NCBI GenBank assembly: GCA_024036415.1
Contig: JAMWET010000756.1
Coordinates: forward strand, 587,501-651,500
Direction of reading: 5' to 3'
Origin: Prochilodus magdalenae
Taxonomy: Eukaryota > Chordata > Actinopteri > Characiformes > Prochilodontidae
DNA: 64,000 nt
The position numbers and the translations under genes were made by a program. Shown piece after piece: positions 20,237 through 59,240 of this stretch. The notes under the pieces were generated by a model. It had not been told where the DNA came from and made no database searches. It saw only the letters and a list, made by a program, of their open reading frames with translations. Position 1 is the first letter of the stretch. Every line of letters begins with the position of its first letter.

Positions 20237-22535
20237 GCTCTGTTTTAAGAGTAGAGGTAAAGCTCTGTTTTAAGAGTAGAGGTAAAGCTCTGTTTTAAGA
20301 GTAGAGGTAAAGCTCTGTTTTAAGAGTAGAGGTAAAGCTCTGTTTTAAGAGTAGAGGTAAAGCTCTGTTTTAAGAGTAGAGGTAAAGCTCTGTTTTAAGA
20401 GTAGAGGTAAAGCTCTGTTTTGAGAGTAGAGGTAAAGCTCTGTTTTAGGAGTAGAGGTAAAGCTCTGTTTTAGGAGTGGAGGTAAAGCTCTGTTTTAGGA
20501 GTAGAGGTAAAGCTCTGTTTTAAGAGTAGAGGTAAAGCTCTGTTTTAGGAGTAGTGGTAACGCGCTGTTTTAAGAGTAGAGGTAAAGCTCTGTTTTAAGA
20601 GTAGAGGTAAAGCTCTGTTTTAAGAGTAGAGGTAAAGCTCTGTTTTAAGAGTAGAAGTAAATCTCTGTTTTAAGAGTAGAGGTAAATCTCTGTTTTGAGA
20701 GTAGAGGTAAAGCTCTGTTTTAGGAGTAGAGGTAAATCTCTGTTTTGAGAGTAGAGGTAAAGCTCTGTTTTAGGAGTAGAGGTAAAGCTCTGTTTTGAGA
20801 GTAGAGGTAACGCTCTGTTTTAGGAGTAGAGGTAAAGCTCTGTTTTGAGAGTAGAGGTAACGCTCTGTTTTAGGAGTAGAGGTAAAGCTCTGTTTTAAGA
20901 GTAGAGGTAAAGCTCTGTTTTAAGAGTAGAGGTAAAGCTCTGTTTTAAGAGTAGAGGTAAAGCTCTGTTTTAGGAGTAGAGGTAAAGCTCTGTTTTAAGA
21001 GTAGAGGTAAAGCTCTGTTTTAAAAGTAGAGGTGAAGCTCTGTTTTAAAAGTAGAGGTGAAGCTCTGTTTTAAGAGTAGAGGTAAACCTCTGTTTTAGAA
21101 GTAGAGGTAAATCTCTGTTTTAAGAGTAGAAGTAAAGCTGTAAAGCTCTGTTTTAAGAATAGAGGTAAAGCTCTGTTTTAAGAGTAGAGGTAAAGCTCTG
21201 TTTTAAGAAGAGTAGCGGTAAAGCTCTGTTTTAAGAGTAGAGGCAAAGCTCTGTTTTAAGAGTAGAGGTAAAGCTCTGTTTTAAGAGTAGAGGCAAAGCT
21301 CTGTTTTAAGAGTAGAAGTAAAGCTGTAAAGCTCTGTTTTAAGAATAGAGGTAAAGCTCTGTTTTAAGAGTAGAGGTAAAGCTCTGTTTTAAGAGTAGAG
21401 GTAAAGCTCTGTTTTAAGAGTAGAGGTAAAGCTCTGTTTTAAGAGTAGAGGTAAAGCTCTGTTTTAAGAGTAGAAGTAAAGCTGTAAAGCTCTGTTTTAA
21501 GAATAGAGGTAAAGCTTTGTTTTAAGAGTAGAGGTAAAGCTCTGTTTTAAGAGTAGAGGTAAAGCTCTGTTTTAAGAGTAGAGGTAAAGCTCTGTTTTAA
21601 GAGTAGAGGCAAAGCTCTGTTTTAAGAGTAGAAGTAAAGCTGTAAAGCTCTGTTTTAAGAATAGAGGTAAAGCTCTGTTTTAAGAAGAGTAGCGGTAAAG
21701 CTCTGTTTTAAGAGTAGATGTAAAGCTGTAAAGCTCTGTTTTAAGAATAGAGGTAAAGCTCTGTTTTAAGAGTAGAGGTAAAGCTCTGTTTTAAGAATAG
21801 AGGTAAAGCTCTGTTTTAAGAGTAGATGTAAAGCTGTAAAGCTGTAAAGCTCTGTTTTAAGAATAGAGGTAAAGCTCTGTTTTAAGAAGAGTAGAGGTAA
21901 AGCTCTGTTTTAAGAGTAGATGTGAAGCTGTAAAGCTCTGTTTTAAGAATAGAGGTAAAGCTCTGTTTTAAGAGTAGAGGTAAAGCTCTGTTTTAAGAAT
22001 AGAGGTAAAGCTCTGTTTTAAGAGTAGAGGTAAAGCTCTGTTTTAAGAAGAGTAGAGGTAAAGCTCTGTTTTAAGAGTAGAGGTAAAGCTCTGTTTTAAG
22101 AATAGAGGTAAAGCTCTGTTTTAAGAAGAGTAGCGGTAAAGCTCTGTTTTAAGAGTAGATGTAAAGCTGTAAAGCTCTGTTTTAAGAATAGAGGTAAAGC
22201 TCTGTTTTAAGAAGAGTAGAGGTAAAGCTCTGTTTTAAGAGTAGATGTGAAGCTGTAAAGCTCTGTTTTAAGAATAGAGGTAAAGCTCTGTTTTAAGAGT
22301 AGAGGTAAAGCTCTGTTTTAAGAATAGAGGTAAAGCTCTGTTTTAAGAGTAGAGGTAAAGCTCTGTTTTAAGAAGAGTAGAGGTAAAGCTCTGTTTTAAG
22401 AAGACTATAGTTTAAGCAGTAAAGCTCGATTTTGAGAAAAGTAGAGGTAGAGCGGTAAAGACATGTTTAGAAAAAGAGTTAAGGTAAAATAGTTAAGAAG
22501 AGTAATGACTCGAGATAAAGTAGTAAAGCTCTTTT
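20237..22535. repeat. 25-bp minisatellite with higher-order pattern
   Basis: About 85 copies of a 25-bp unit (AGCTCTGTTTTAAGAGTAGA plus GGTAA), nearly homogeneous in the first half. From about 21130 the units fall into larger blocks carrying extra GTAAAGCT pieces and AAGAAGAG variants, repeated as groups. Degenerate copies fade out from about 22405 to 22535, just upstream of washc1. Confidence 0.95.
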
Positions 22536-22589
22536 CCACATGACTACAGACTGTTACTATAGTAAAGCCGGTTTAGCCGTCACTGCAAA

Positions 22590-22750
22590 CCTTTCAAAAG
22601 AGGAAGTGCCTTCCGGCTGGAGAGAGTCACATGACCAGTGGATGCGGAAGTTTTGGTGACGAGGCTCCGTGCAGCAGTTGTGTTTATGGCAGATGCAGAG
22701 AGATTTTCCTGTTTAAGTGTTGTGATCTTTGTGCTGTAAATGGTCAGGTA
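22590..22750 (+). promoter_or_regulatory. washc1: Candidate washc1 promoter / untranslated first exon
   Basis: This is a less AT-rich patch after the minisatellite, with an ETS-like motif (GCGGAAGT, 22644) and an E-box-like TCACATGACC (22627). A possible untranslated exon ends at CAG/GTATGA near 22746. The first coding exon begins about 700 bp downstream, so at least one leader exon is expected. This is inference only. Confidence 0.35.
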
Positions 22751-23453
22751 TGATTTTCTTGTCTTATCATTTCTCATATTCTTTAGGTTTGGGTGTCATG
22801 ACGTCTGGTTCCTTAGTGAGACAAATCCGCCATTCCTCCTCTGGCCTCTTTATGCACACGAAGAAGAAGAAACGTCGAGGCGGCTGGATGAGTGTATTTC
22901 AAATTCTCTCCGTTAAATGAAAAACTGTTTTGCGTCGACATGCGTAGTGAATGTATTCGCATTGAGGGCACTGTCCTAAGCTAGAAACAGGTATGATACA
23001 GAGCCGCTTGTTTCTTACAGAGCTCGGCGAGCCGTCATGTGACTTTCAGTTCACAGCGCGAGTGGTGAAACAGTGACTGAAGATGGAGAGAAACTCCCCA
23101 GCGTTAGGTTACAGATTACAAATTCAACGACTAGATGGCGAAATAAATGTAGAATTATGACTGTAAAAGGGGAGATTTGTCTCATGATGTTGTTGGAAGT
23201 TCTTTTTCGCTAGGTAGTTGTTCTAATTGTATCGTTCCACCTTAAGTGGTGAAGAGCCTCATGCGCCAGAATGTAACTTCTGCACCATTAAGGTTAAACG
23301 GGAAAATTCAAGAACTTGGCGAATAGGAAGCCAGCCTCAATTTGTAGAGGTGTTCGTATAAGTGTGCATACCTCTGGGCAGTGTTATGCATTAGTATATT
23401 GCTATGGAGATATTCATGTTCACACATGGGATGATTCATGATGTGTTTGTAGG

Positions 23454-31039
<7,586 letters not shown>

Positions 31040-32037
31040 TCAAAAGATGATGATTCAGTGATCCGTGCTGGCTGGAACAAAAATGTAGTTTTTATCAAGA
31101 AATGAATGCAGTGTTTGAAGTAGCACTTGAAGGACTTGGCTAAGCTTGTTGTAGCCGTTTGGAAATCACTTATTGTCTTGATGTACTTTGTGCCTGTGGC
31201 ATGAGAGGAGAGAGACTGAGTAAGAGATTAAAGATGAGGCCACACAAAGACAGCAGGCTGTCAACTCAAAGTTTGATGCTTTCCTAACCTGATCTGATTT
31301 TTTTGTGTTGTACATCAACTTATGTTTTTCTAAAAGACTTGTACAAGATTAGAATGTAAAAAATGATAAGCTATGTGTTTTACATTGAAACATAAGTGGC
31401 TGTCTACATGTAGCCTCATACTGAGACGGGACGAGAGTCATTTAGCAAAATTCACACCTCTCCCTGAAATGTGACTTGTGCAAGCAAGTTGTTAGGGGGT
31501 TTAATAATCTGAAATATACCACAAACCTCGTGATCATCATCTTAATTAAAACTATGGGATGAGGGAGCATGGAATATTGGAATATTCACAGACGAAAACT
31601 CCCCACTTCAGGTGAGGGATTAAAAAAAAAAACCAGGTGACTAGTTTAGTATAAACATTGTTTATTCACTTTATGAACTTCATATTTGGTTTAAGCAAGG
31701 GCCAACATTTTCTATCCCCACGTTTTTCAGAATTTTTCAGAGAATTTGCTCATCAGCCCTTCAAAAACATTTTTGATAAAGGAAAACAACGAAGTGGGAC
31801 AAATGGAAAATCCAAGCTTTTACTGAGCACTTGAATGTGGCATTGGTTTGATTGCTTCTTTCACCCACTGGGTACTTCAATGACTTGTTCAGCCATATTT
31901 TGATCAGTAGCGCTGTCTGTTGGAAAACTGCCACACATCATTTTAAGCACATTTTTGTGTGCAAGCAGCTTAAACGAGGTCTTGTTCTGTGTGTCTAAAG
32001 CACTAACCGTTTGTGTACCGCAATTGCTCAAGACAGA

Positions 32038-32043
32038 AATAAA
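32038..32043 (+). terminator. washc1: Candidate washc1 poly(A) signal
   Basis: This is the first canonical AATAAA I see on the plus strand after the washc1 stop codon, about 1 kb downstream. Weaker ATTAAA motifs occur earlier (near 31226, 31544 and 31618), so the real end may be nearer. Confidence 0.45.
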
Positions 32044-32068
32044 TGCTAATCTGTTACACAAGTGTCAG

Positions 32069-32074
32069 TTTATT
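32069..32074 (-). terminator. ddx11: Candidate ddx11 poly(A) signal
   Basis: AATAAA on the minus strand, about 275 bp after the ddx11 stop codon. It is the first canonical signal downstream and lies 26 bp from the opposing washc1 signal. Confidence 0.6.
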
Positions 32075-32347
32075 ATCGAATGCCCCTGCAATCACTTTAT
32101 AATGTAAATCAAAATCAAATCAATTCTTTATATTAAACTTCAGCAAAATGTAACATATTCTCAGTTAAACAGGAACACAGACCTTACAGCACAGTACAGA
32201 AATGCAGCACTGAGTAAAAAAGGCCTCAACACCTCAATTATTTACATGGCTTTAAATAGTCTGACAACTACATGCACTTTATACGCACGGGGAGACGTGC
32301 TCATGAAAAGCTCCCGCTCAGATGAGAGATGTCTTCTGGTGTTTTGC

Positions 32348-48152
<15,805 letters not shown>

Positions 48153-49090
48153 CGCGCACATCCACGACTGCAAATCGACCAGATGTCAAATATGTCTAAC
48201 GTAAGGAATCTGAACGGCCAGAAACAGACTTCCCTTATACACACCTGTATACGTCTACACACCCGAGCTTCTAATTTCCTTCAGTCTAACCGAAGCGGGC
48301 TAAAAAGTGTGACATCTTTTAAACTTGTATAAACTGTACACTGACCACAAGCCTCGACAAACGAGCTAAAGGAACATTAGCTAGCTGCCCGCACACCATC
48401 CCTATCGCCGAAGAAAACAACAGACTCGGCCTCGAACGGTCCCGCCACTGACACAGCAGAGCCAATCATAGAAAGACTCAGCGGGCTCGGCTTTAGGGAG
48501 CGTCGTTAAAGTGCAACGCCATGCGGTTGTTGTGTAAAATGTGCTCATATATATCGTCTCTCATGAACTAAGTCGTTTTATTATGCAATTTGAAAACAGT
48601 ATCATCGCTTTATGAGCTTTTTGAGTGACATCAGTGGCGAGGGTTTGTCCCCGTGTGGTTCATGTTGTGGTGCTAGTTTGTTGACGGTGCCTGGCTCTGC
48701 GCTTCGCCTCGACCCGCCTGTTTGTGCTGCTCTGGAAAGTTCGCTGTCCTTCCTCCAGAAGCGTCTGGAAAGCGCTCCTCCCAATAAAGCACCGCGTGTA
48801 CATGTTGCTTATTTGCTGAAGTTTAGAGGAAGACACTGGGCTGCTGCCTGAATCGGATGCATAATATTTCATCCTGTACGCTAGATTTCCGAGCATATCA
48901 TTATCGGTTTCGGGCTAGAAACCAGATTGCGTCGTAGCTTTAATCAGAGACACCAGCAGGAGGAGAGCTGCAGCTCTAACTATCTGCCATCTGACTCTGC
49001 AGCAGCAACGCCAGCTCGGTCTGATTAACTGGGTTTGGAGCAGGACTACGTTAACACAGCTGATCTGTTGAAGACATTTTATAGCCAGAT
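48153..49090. promoter_or_regulatory. Shared divergent promoter of ddx11 and fkbp4
   Basis: The two start codons are 938 bp apart and point away from each other. The interval has a CCAAT box (48462-48466, GAGCCAATCA), a GC-rich patch at about 48640-48790, and a heat-shock-element-like set of GAA/TTC triplets at 48735-48752. Transcription starts are not visible. An open frame of 79 codons at 48612-48851 has no recognisable features. Confidence 0.55.
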
Positions 49091-53036
<3,946 letters not shown>

Positions 53037-54080
53037 AAAAGTGTTTACTTGGGTGTGTTTGTGTGTATAATTAATTTTTTTTGTTTTTTAATTCTTTTTT
53101 TTGTACTTGCTATGATTTGTTCCTCTGGGTGCGTGAGCGACTGTGCGTGAATCTGAATGTCTGATCCTGACGTAGAGTTTAGTTTGCTTTTGGCCCCTTC
53201 TCTAGGCCTCGCTGGCAGTGTCCGCGTTAAATTTGTTTGTGTGCGTGTTTGTGAGGCAGCTAATTGGCCCAGCTGTGTACTTTGCTGCTACTCTGTGTGG
53301 CATGAGATAGATTGAAGGTTATCAATGCTGACTGCAGCCCTACTTAGTCAATAGCCAATATTGCAGCCTCTTGAGACGAGCCTGACAACGACACAGATAC
53401 TAAACAATATATTGGAGCATCATTTTGTAGGGCTGCTGTACTGTTTAGATCACTTCTGTTCTGCTGTTAAATCTAAGATGCATGGAAACCATCATCAGGG
53501 CAACAAGACTGTTGTGGTGGAATGAGTTATCTTTATGGTTTGTACATTGTTTTGTTTGTACAGCTGGTTTTGTTTTGGGTTTTTTTCCACTTTTAACTGT
53601 TCATAGAGTTGTAAAGCTGTATGATCTTCTTTTTTTCCTCCTCCACTCTCACAATTGGACGTCTGATACAGGTCAACCTCCTAATGCTGAGTCCTTCTTT
53701 ACTTGTTCTTCAAAGTGTAGCATGTTTCAGTTAAGATTTAAGGCACTTTCCTATCAAACCTTTGGTCCAGTCCACTTCACTCTAGCTTAGAGTTGAGTGT
53801 GTCAGTGTTAAGGGTTGACTTGAATCAGGAGCCTGACTCATAGCAGCTTTTTTTTCCTGGAAAAACAAAACATACCCCATGGACCAGACTGGAAATGACC
53901 ATAAACATGCCTCTCAGCTGTCCTGTACAATGCAGAAGTCCTTGCTGGCACTAGATTGTGTGAAATGCATGAGAGGAAGGAGAGCAAAAACACAAGAATA
54001 GTTCTGTTCAAGTGTCACTAATGCTCCACTGTTGTCGTAATAATAAAAAATAAAACAAATAAATCACAGGCTGTCGGTTC
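53037..54080 (+). other. fkbp4: fkbp4 3' untranslated region with poly(A) signals
   Basis: About 1 kb after the stop there is a cluster of three AATAAA motifs (54042, 54049 and 54058). No repeat or competing gene lies between. Confidence 0.65.
54042..54063 (+). terminator. fkbp4: Clustered AATAAA signals, fkbp4 3' end
   Basis: Three overlapping canonical signals lie within 22 bp. They are the likely cleavage signal for the fkbp4 transcript. Confidence 0.6.
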
Positions 54081-54369
54081 ATGTCTTTATGCTGTGTTTG
54101 AGTATAAGGATTTAAGTATTTGTCTCTGCATCTTTTGTAAGCGATGTGAAGTCCTGATGCAGCTTTACTGTGTCATTGGTCAAGAATACAAAGGAAAGAT
54201 ATTAACCTGCGAACAGTCTGTTGGAGAAACATCTGTGAATTTGGAGAATTTATTTTCCTGTTACTTTATTTAACGGGGGTGGGGGAGGGGGTAGTGTGGT
54301 TATGTGGTTGTTTTAAGAATTGTTGTGGCTGAAACCTCAGAGTTTGAAACATGGCCATTTGGTGTTAAT

Positions 54370-54690
54370 TGTAGAGGAACTGCACTTTGATCAGTGCAGG
54401 CCTCTTCTCCAGCACATCCCAACGATTCTCAAAGGGGTTAGGGTCTGGACTCTGTGGTGGACAATACATATTTAAAATTGAGGTTCTATCACAGTTTTGA
54501 GTCCGAAGAATCCTGACATTGTCGTCTTGAAATATGCTTGTGCCATCAGGGAAGAAAAAAAATCCATTGATGGAATAACCAGGTGGTTCAGTATACTCAG
54601 GTAGTCAGCTGCCCTCATTCTTTAGGCACATAACGTTGCTGAACCAAACCTAAACATCTTTTCCACGACCACATGACGTGTCTTTCGACA
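54370..54690 (-). pseudogene. Tc1 transposase C-terminal relic
   Basis: On the minus strand, sequence around 54400-54460 corresponds to a Tc1 SPDLNPIENLWDVLEK-type block. Around 54510-54560 it corresponds to the second-Asp block (FQDDN type). Both are altered by substitutions. Stops and an indel break it. Confidence 0.6.
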
Positions 54691-54909
54691 TGGTTGTGTA
54701 ACAAATGAGAAGCTACTCGCTGCATCAGGGTTGCAGTAGGGTTAAATAACTTGTTGCCAACTGGTAAAACAATCACCCGTGCAGTTATTATCCAATGGGA
54801 GGCTCAATTTTATTTTTACATGTGTTAAACCACTGTAACTGAAAACATCTGCTTTCACCACCACAGTTCTGACTGGCATGTCTCAAATGGTATATTTCTT
54901 ATACAACCT

Positions 54910-55150
54910 CACCTACACCTGTTGCAGCATCCTCCCTCAGCCTGGCGTTTTAGGCAACTGAGGATCAAGACCACCAGGCTACAAAGAAGCTTCTTCCCGC
55001 ATGCCATCACACCACAGGACTCTCAGGACTACACACACTCAATTCAACAAGTTACAATGTCTACCTTTATAGTCCTCCTAATCAGTCTCTGTCTCTCTCT
55101 CTATTACTTTCTTTCTCTCTTTCCTTCTTTCTCTTTTTCCTTCCTTTTTG
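54910..55150 (+). mobile_element. L2-like LINE, reverse-transcriptase C-terminal relic
   Basis: The frame at 54922 contains FRQLRIKTTRLQRSFFPHA, matching the end of the ORF2 protein of fish L2/Rex-type LINEs, which run into a short 3' UTR. The matching LINE tail appears to resume at 55846 after other repeat material. Confidence 0.7.
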
Positions 55151-55159
55151 TTAAGCACT

Positions 55160-55700
55160 GGAATGACAATTCTCCGGAGTGATCACATCAGAACCCTCAG
55201 AGCAGCTAGAGGCACCTGAGCATCAGCGCCACTGTGGGTCTCCTGCCCTGTTTCATCACCCGGCATGACTACAACCTTACAATGACCAGCGTCTGGCTCT
55301 GATCATGAACTCTATCTATGGATTGGCTCCACCTGTGCAGGTACTCCCTCCTGGATTAATCAGACTGGATCTAACAGATGTTCTTAATCTGCTTCTCCTG
55401 TTAGTTCTATCTTTCTCTTCTCATCCGGGTTCGACCTGAGGAGGTTGGGTTCCGCCCTTGAGCCTGGTCCCTCTCGAGGTTTCTTCCTTACTCAAGGGGG
55501 GGTTTTCCTCGCCACTGGCTTGCTCAAGGGTGGCTTGGACCCAGTTTCCCCACCCCCCACCTTCGAATGTCTGTACATTAACTTTGTGGGGTTTTTTTTC
55601 TTTTCTTTCTTTTTAAAACAAATAGATTTTCTGTGAAGCTGCTTTGAGACAACGTTGGTTGAAAAAAGTGCTATACAAATAAACATTGATTGATGATTGA
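55160..55700 (+). mobile_element. Fish interspersed repeat inserted in LINE
   Basis: It contains GGTTTCTTCCTTACTCAAGG, TTTTCCTCGCCACTGGCTTG and ends AGCTGCTTTGAGAC ... GCTATACAAATAAAC and ATTGATTGATGATTGA. I recognise this as a very common ostariophysan repeat, class uncertain. The tail family also occurs inverted at 9405-9490. Confidence 0.65.
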
Positions 55701-55703
55701 TCA

Positions 55704-55845
55704 TTACAATCCACACTGCTCTTATTTATCTAGAACCACATTAACACATACAATCCACCTTGCTCTTATCTAGAACCACATTAACACATACAATCCACAC
55801 AGCTCTTATTTATCTCAAACTACATAAACACATTACAGTCCGTAT
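55704..55845. repeat. Short tandem repeat, about 45-50 bp, three copies
   Basis: ACAATCCACACTGCTCTTAT and AACCACATTAACACAT recur three times with small differences. Confidence 0.8.
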
Positions 55846-56225
55846 TCGGTACTTGTTTCTCACTTCCTGGTCTTCCTGTACTGCACTTCTAATTAATATA
55901 TTTATCTTGGTGACAGTTGTACACATCACTCCATCCTCCTTACTTACTGTCTCAGACTGGTGTTTCTTCTTTTGCTCCACTTTTATAAGCCTTAATCCGC
56001 CTCTGCATGGGACTGCTGAACTCAGCACTTGAATATACATATAGCATTCCATTGTAAGGTTTACAGGTAAGTCAGGTATGATGATGTGATGATGATATGG
56101 TGTGTGTGTGTGTGTGTGTGTTGTACTGTGTGTAATGCTGTCACGCTCTGTGCACTGTGAGCTAATATGACTAAAGACAGTTTCCTTGTATGTGTGAGCA
56201 TACTTGGCCAATAAATCCTGATTCT
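55846..56225 (+). mobile_element. L2-like LINE 3' UTR and tail
   Basis: It ends CTTGGCCAATAAATCCTGAT and TCTAAT, the usual 3' tail of fish L2 elements. It probably continues the LINE begun at 54910. A (TG)n microsatellite lies at 56100-56121. Confidence 0.65.
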
Positions 56226-57760
56226 AATCTGTAGGGCCTTCACTGAGTCACATTCAAAAAGCGTGAAAGAAGAAAAGCGTGGTTCAGAAGTTTCCGGGCA
56301 TGTATCAATAATAAGCAGGTAAAGGTCGCCTCCTGGTGGAGCTCCCTGTTGATGCATTATGAAGCGAGAGAGTGCAGTTTTTCAGCCTGTCAGTCAGAGA
56401 GCAGAAAAGACAGTACGAAGATTTGAAGAAGATCAGGAGAATAATCTGCATGCAGGTATTAATTCCCACCAGAACCAGAGGAAACAACCCACTTAGTACA
56501 TCGTTAATAAAAATTAATATTACCATCAACAAAGACCCAGTTTGTGTTTGATCATTTGTTCAGGTGTAATAATGGTGTATTGCATAATAATAACACACTG
56601 TAATTTATTATTGTATGTGATACTGAAGAGCATAACCGGAACTGCACCATCAGCACTCTGTGGCTTAAGGGCCCAATGTTAACCCAGTGGTCATGTGACA
56701 CACAGAGGGCCAGCTTCATTTCCTTGAGAGCAGAGTTGAGTGCATGTTACAGATTTCCAAAGACTTTTACCAGTGTTTTATAATGAAGGTAGATCTCTTC
56801 AATGCGGAGAGTAAAACTTGCTGTCTGTTTGAGTGTCCCTACCACTAAAATAGGTAGGGTCTAATAATATGGGTGAATGTGGCCTTACTTTTTGGCACGT
56901 AACAGGTCACCGCTGCCTTATTTATTTATGTGCTACAACTTTTATTGAATTGATGAGGCCATAAGTAATATCCAGTCATGTATCATTTTCAAACCATTTA
57001 TAAACCCTTTATAAGACTAGTCTTACTGTATCACAATGTGGTACCACAAACTATAGTGTGGTCCAGTGAAGTGTATTATTTGACAAAAGCAGTCAAATAA
57101 AAAAGGGACTCCATGGACACGATTGGGAATCAGGGTCTTAACATTAGGATTACACTAAGCAGTGATTTTGACCATGATGCACCTTCTTCTCCTTTTTCAG
57201 CTAATTACCACATAGACTAATTTTGAAAGTAATAATAATCCAAATATTATGCAAACTTATGTGAAGTATGCAAACTCTACATGTAGTATGCTAGCTATCA
57301 TTAGCACTGTACTCTGACAACTGATCTAGTGTGCAACGTTAGTCTGGCCGTGTAGCCTGAGCCCCAGCCAGGACATGGCAGGGAACAAATCTGAGAATTT
57401 TAGTTTGTTATTAGTTCAGCCATCCACACAGCAGCTCTTCAGCATAGTGTGATTATTTTTTTACTACCTTAGAAACTTTCTGCCTACAAACAGTGCCATT
57501 TGAATTCTCAGGACAAAAAGTTTAGTCCCCCTGTTTTAAGGGTTTTGAATCGTATTGTATAATGACTGAAGCTCTGTCTTACTCCCATTATCTACCATTA
57601 CCTGCCTTTTCCATCAGAGGGAGCCACAACACTATGCTATGCAGTAATCTTCAACTAGGATATTAAACTTTAATTTCCATTACAGCTAGTAAGCTGGGCC
57701 GCTGGACCTCACTCAAATGAATAAAAGGTATTTCTGTAAAGTACAGCAATGAATATTGGA
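56226..57760. other. Intergenic, no gene seen
   Basis: AT-rich sequence with only short open frames. No recognisable repeat family or exon was seen. Confidence 0.45.
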
Positions 57761-57878
57761 ACTGCATTAATACTATTACTACTACTAATATTAATATTAA
57801 TACTACTATTACTACTAATATTAATACTACTACTACTAATATTAATACTACTACTGCTAATATTAATACTACTACTAT

Positions 57879-57910
<32 letters not shown>

Positions 57911-58203
57911 ATATTAATACTACTACTACTACTACTACTAATATTAATACTGCTACTACAACAACAACTACTACTACTGCTACTACTCTACTGCTACTGC
58001 TACTACAACTACTACTACTACTGCTACTACTCTACTGCTACTACAACTACTACTACTAATATTACTACTATTACTACTACTAATATTACTACTACTACTA
58101 CTAATATTAATATTACTACTACTAATACTAATATTAATACTAGTATTAATACTCCTACTACTACTGCTACTACAACTACTACTAATATTAATACTAGTAT
58201 TAA

Positions 58204-58245
<42 letters not shown>

Positions 58246-58974
58246 AAATACTGCTACTACTACTAATAATAATATTACTATTACTACTACAACTACTACT
58301 ACTAATACTACTACTACTCTACTGCTACTACAACTACTACTACTACTAATACTACTGCTACTACAACTACTGCTACTACAACTACTACTACTGCTACTAC
58401 TACTACTACTACTACTAATATTACTACTACTACTAATATTGCTACTACTACTACTACTACTACTAATATTAATATTACTACTACTAATACTAATATTAAT
58501 ACTAGTATTAATACTCCTATTACTACTGCTACTACAACTACTACTAATATTAATACTAGTATTAATACTACTACTACTACTACTACTACTACTAATATTA
58601 CTACTACTACTGCTACTACAACAACAACTACTACTACTACTAATAATAATATTAATATTACTACTACTAATACCAATATTAATACTAGTATTAATGCTCC
58701 TCCTACTACTACTATTACTACTACTACTACTACTGCTGCTACTACAACTACTACTAATTTTAAAACTACTACTAATACTAATATTAATACTAGTATTAAT
58801 ACTACTACTACTACCACTACTACTAATATTAATACTACTAATAATATTAATACTACTACTACTAATATTAACACTACTACTACTATTACTAATAAAATTA
58901 ACACTACAACTACTACTACTAATGTTAACTACTACTACTACTAATATTAATACTACTACCACTACTAATATTAA

Positions 58975-59005
<31 letters not shown>

Positions 59006-59240
59006 GCTACTACTACTACTAATATTAATACTACTACTACTGCTAATACTACAATATTAAAACTACTACTACTAGTATTAATACTACTATTACTAATATT
59101 ACTACTACTAATAATAAGAATATTAATATTAATACTACTACTACTAATAATAATAATACAAAATAATAATAATAATAATAATAATAATAATTAATAACTA
59201 CTACTAAATAATAATAACTACTACTAAAAACAATAATAAT
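57761..59240. repeat. 1.5-kb ACT/ATT trinucleotide satellite
   Basis: An almost pure array of ACT and ATT triplets with ACA, GCT and CCT variants, ending in (AAT)n. Larger blocks recur inside it: ACTAGTATTAAT followed by a CTCCT variant starts at 58139, 58501 and 58684. Because the period is three, very long open frames occur on both strands. They carry no protein signal. Confidence 0.96.

Noticed and set aside
20237..22535. Regular repeats resembling a CRISPR array
   Set aside because: Units are contiguous 25-bp tandem copies without unique spacers, in a vertebrate genome. It is a minisatellite.
48153..48173. Upstream in-frame ATGs for ddx11 (48161 and 48173)
   Set aside because: They would add only 3-7 residues. 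The ATG at 48152 gives the MENRD-type start closest to the family, although the exact choice is not certain.
48612..48851. 79-codon plus-strand frame between ddx11 and fkbp4
   Set aside because: No family resemblance, not spliced to fkbp4 in any evident way, and it sits in a GC-rich promoter where chance frames are common.
57749..59194. 481-codon plus-strand frame and 316-codon minus-strand frame
   Set aside because: Both are products of a trinucleotide satellite and encode only Leu/Ile/Thr or Ser/Val strings, so they are not genes.
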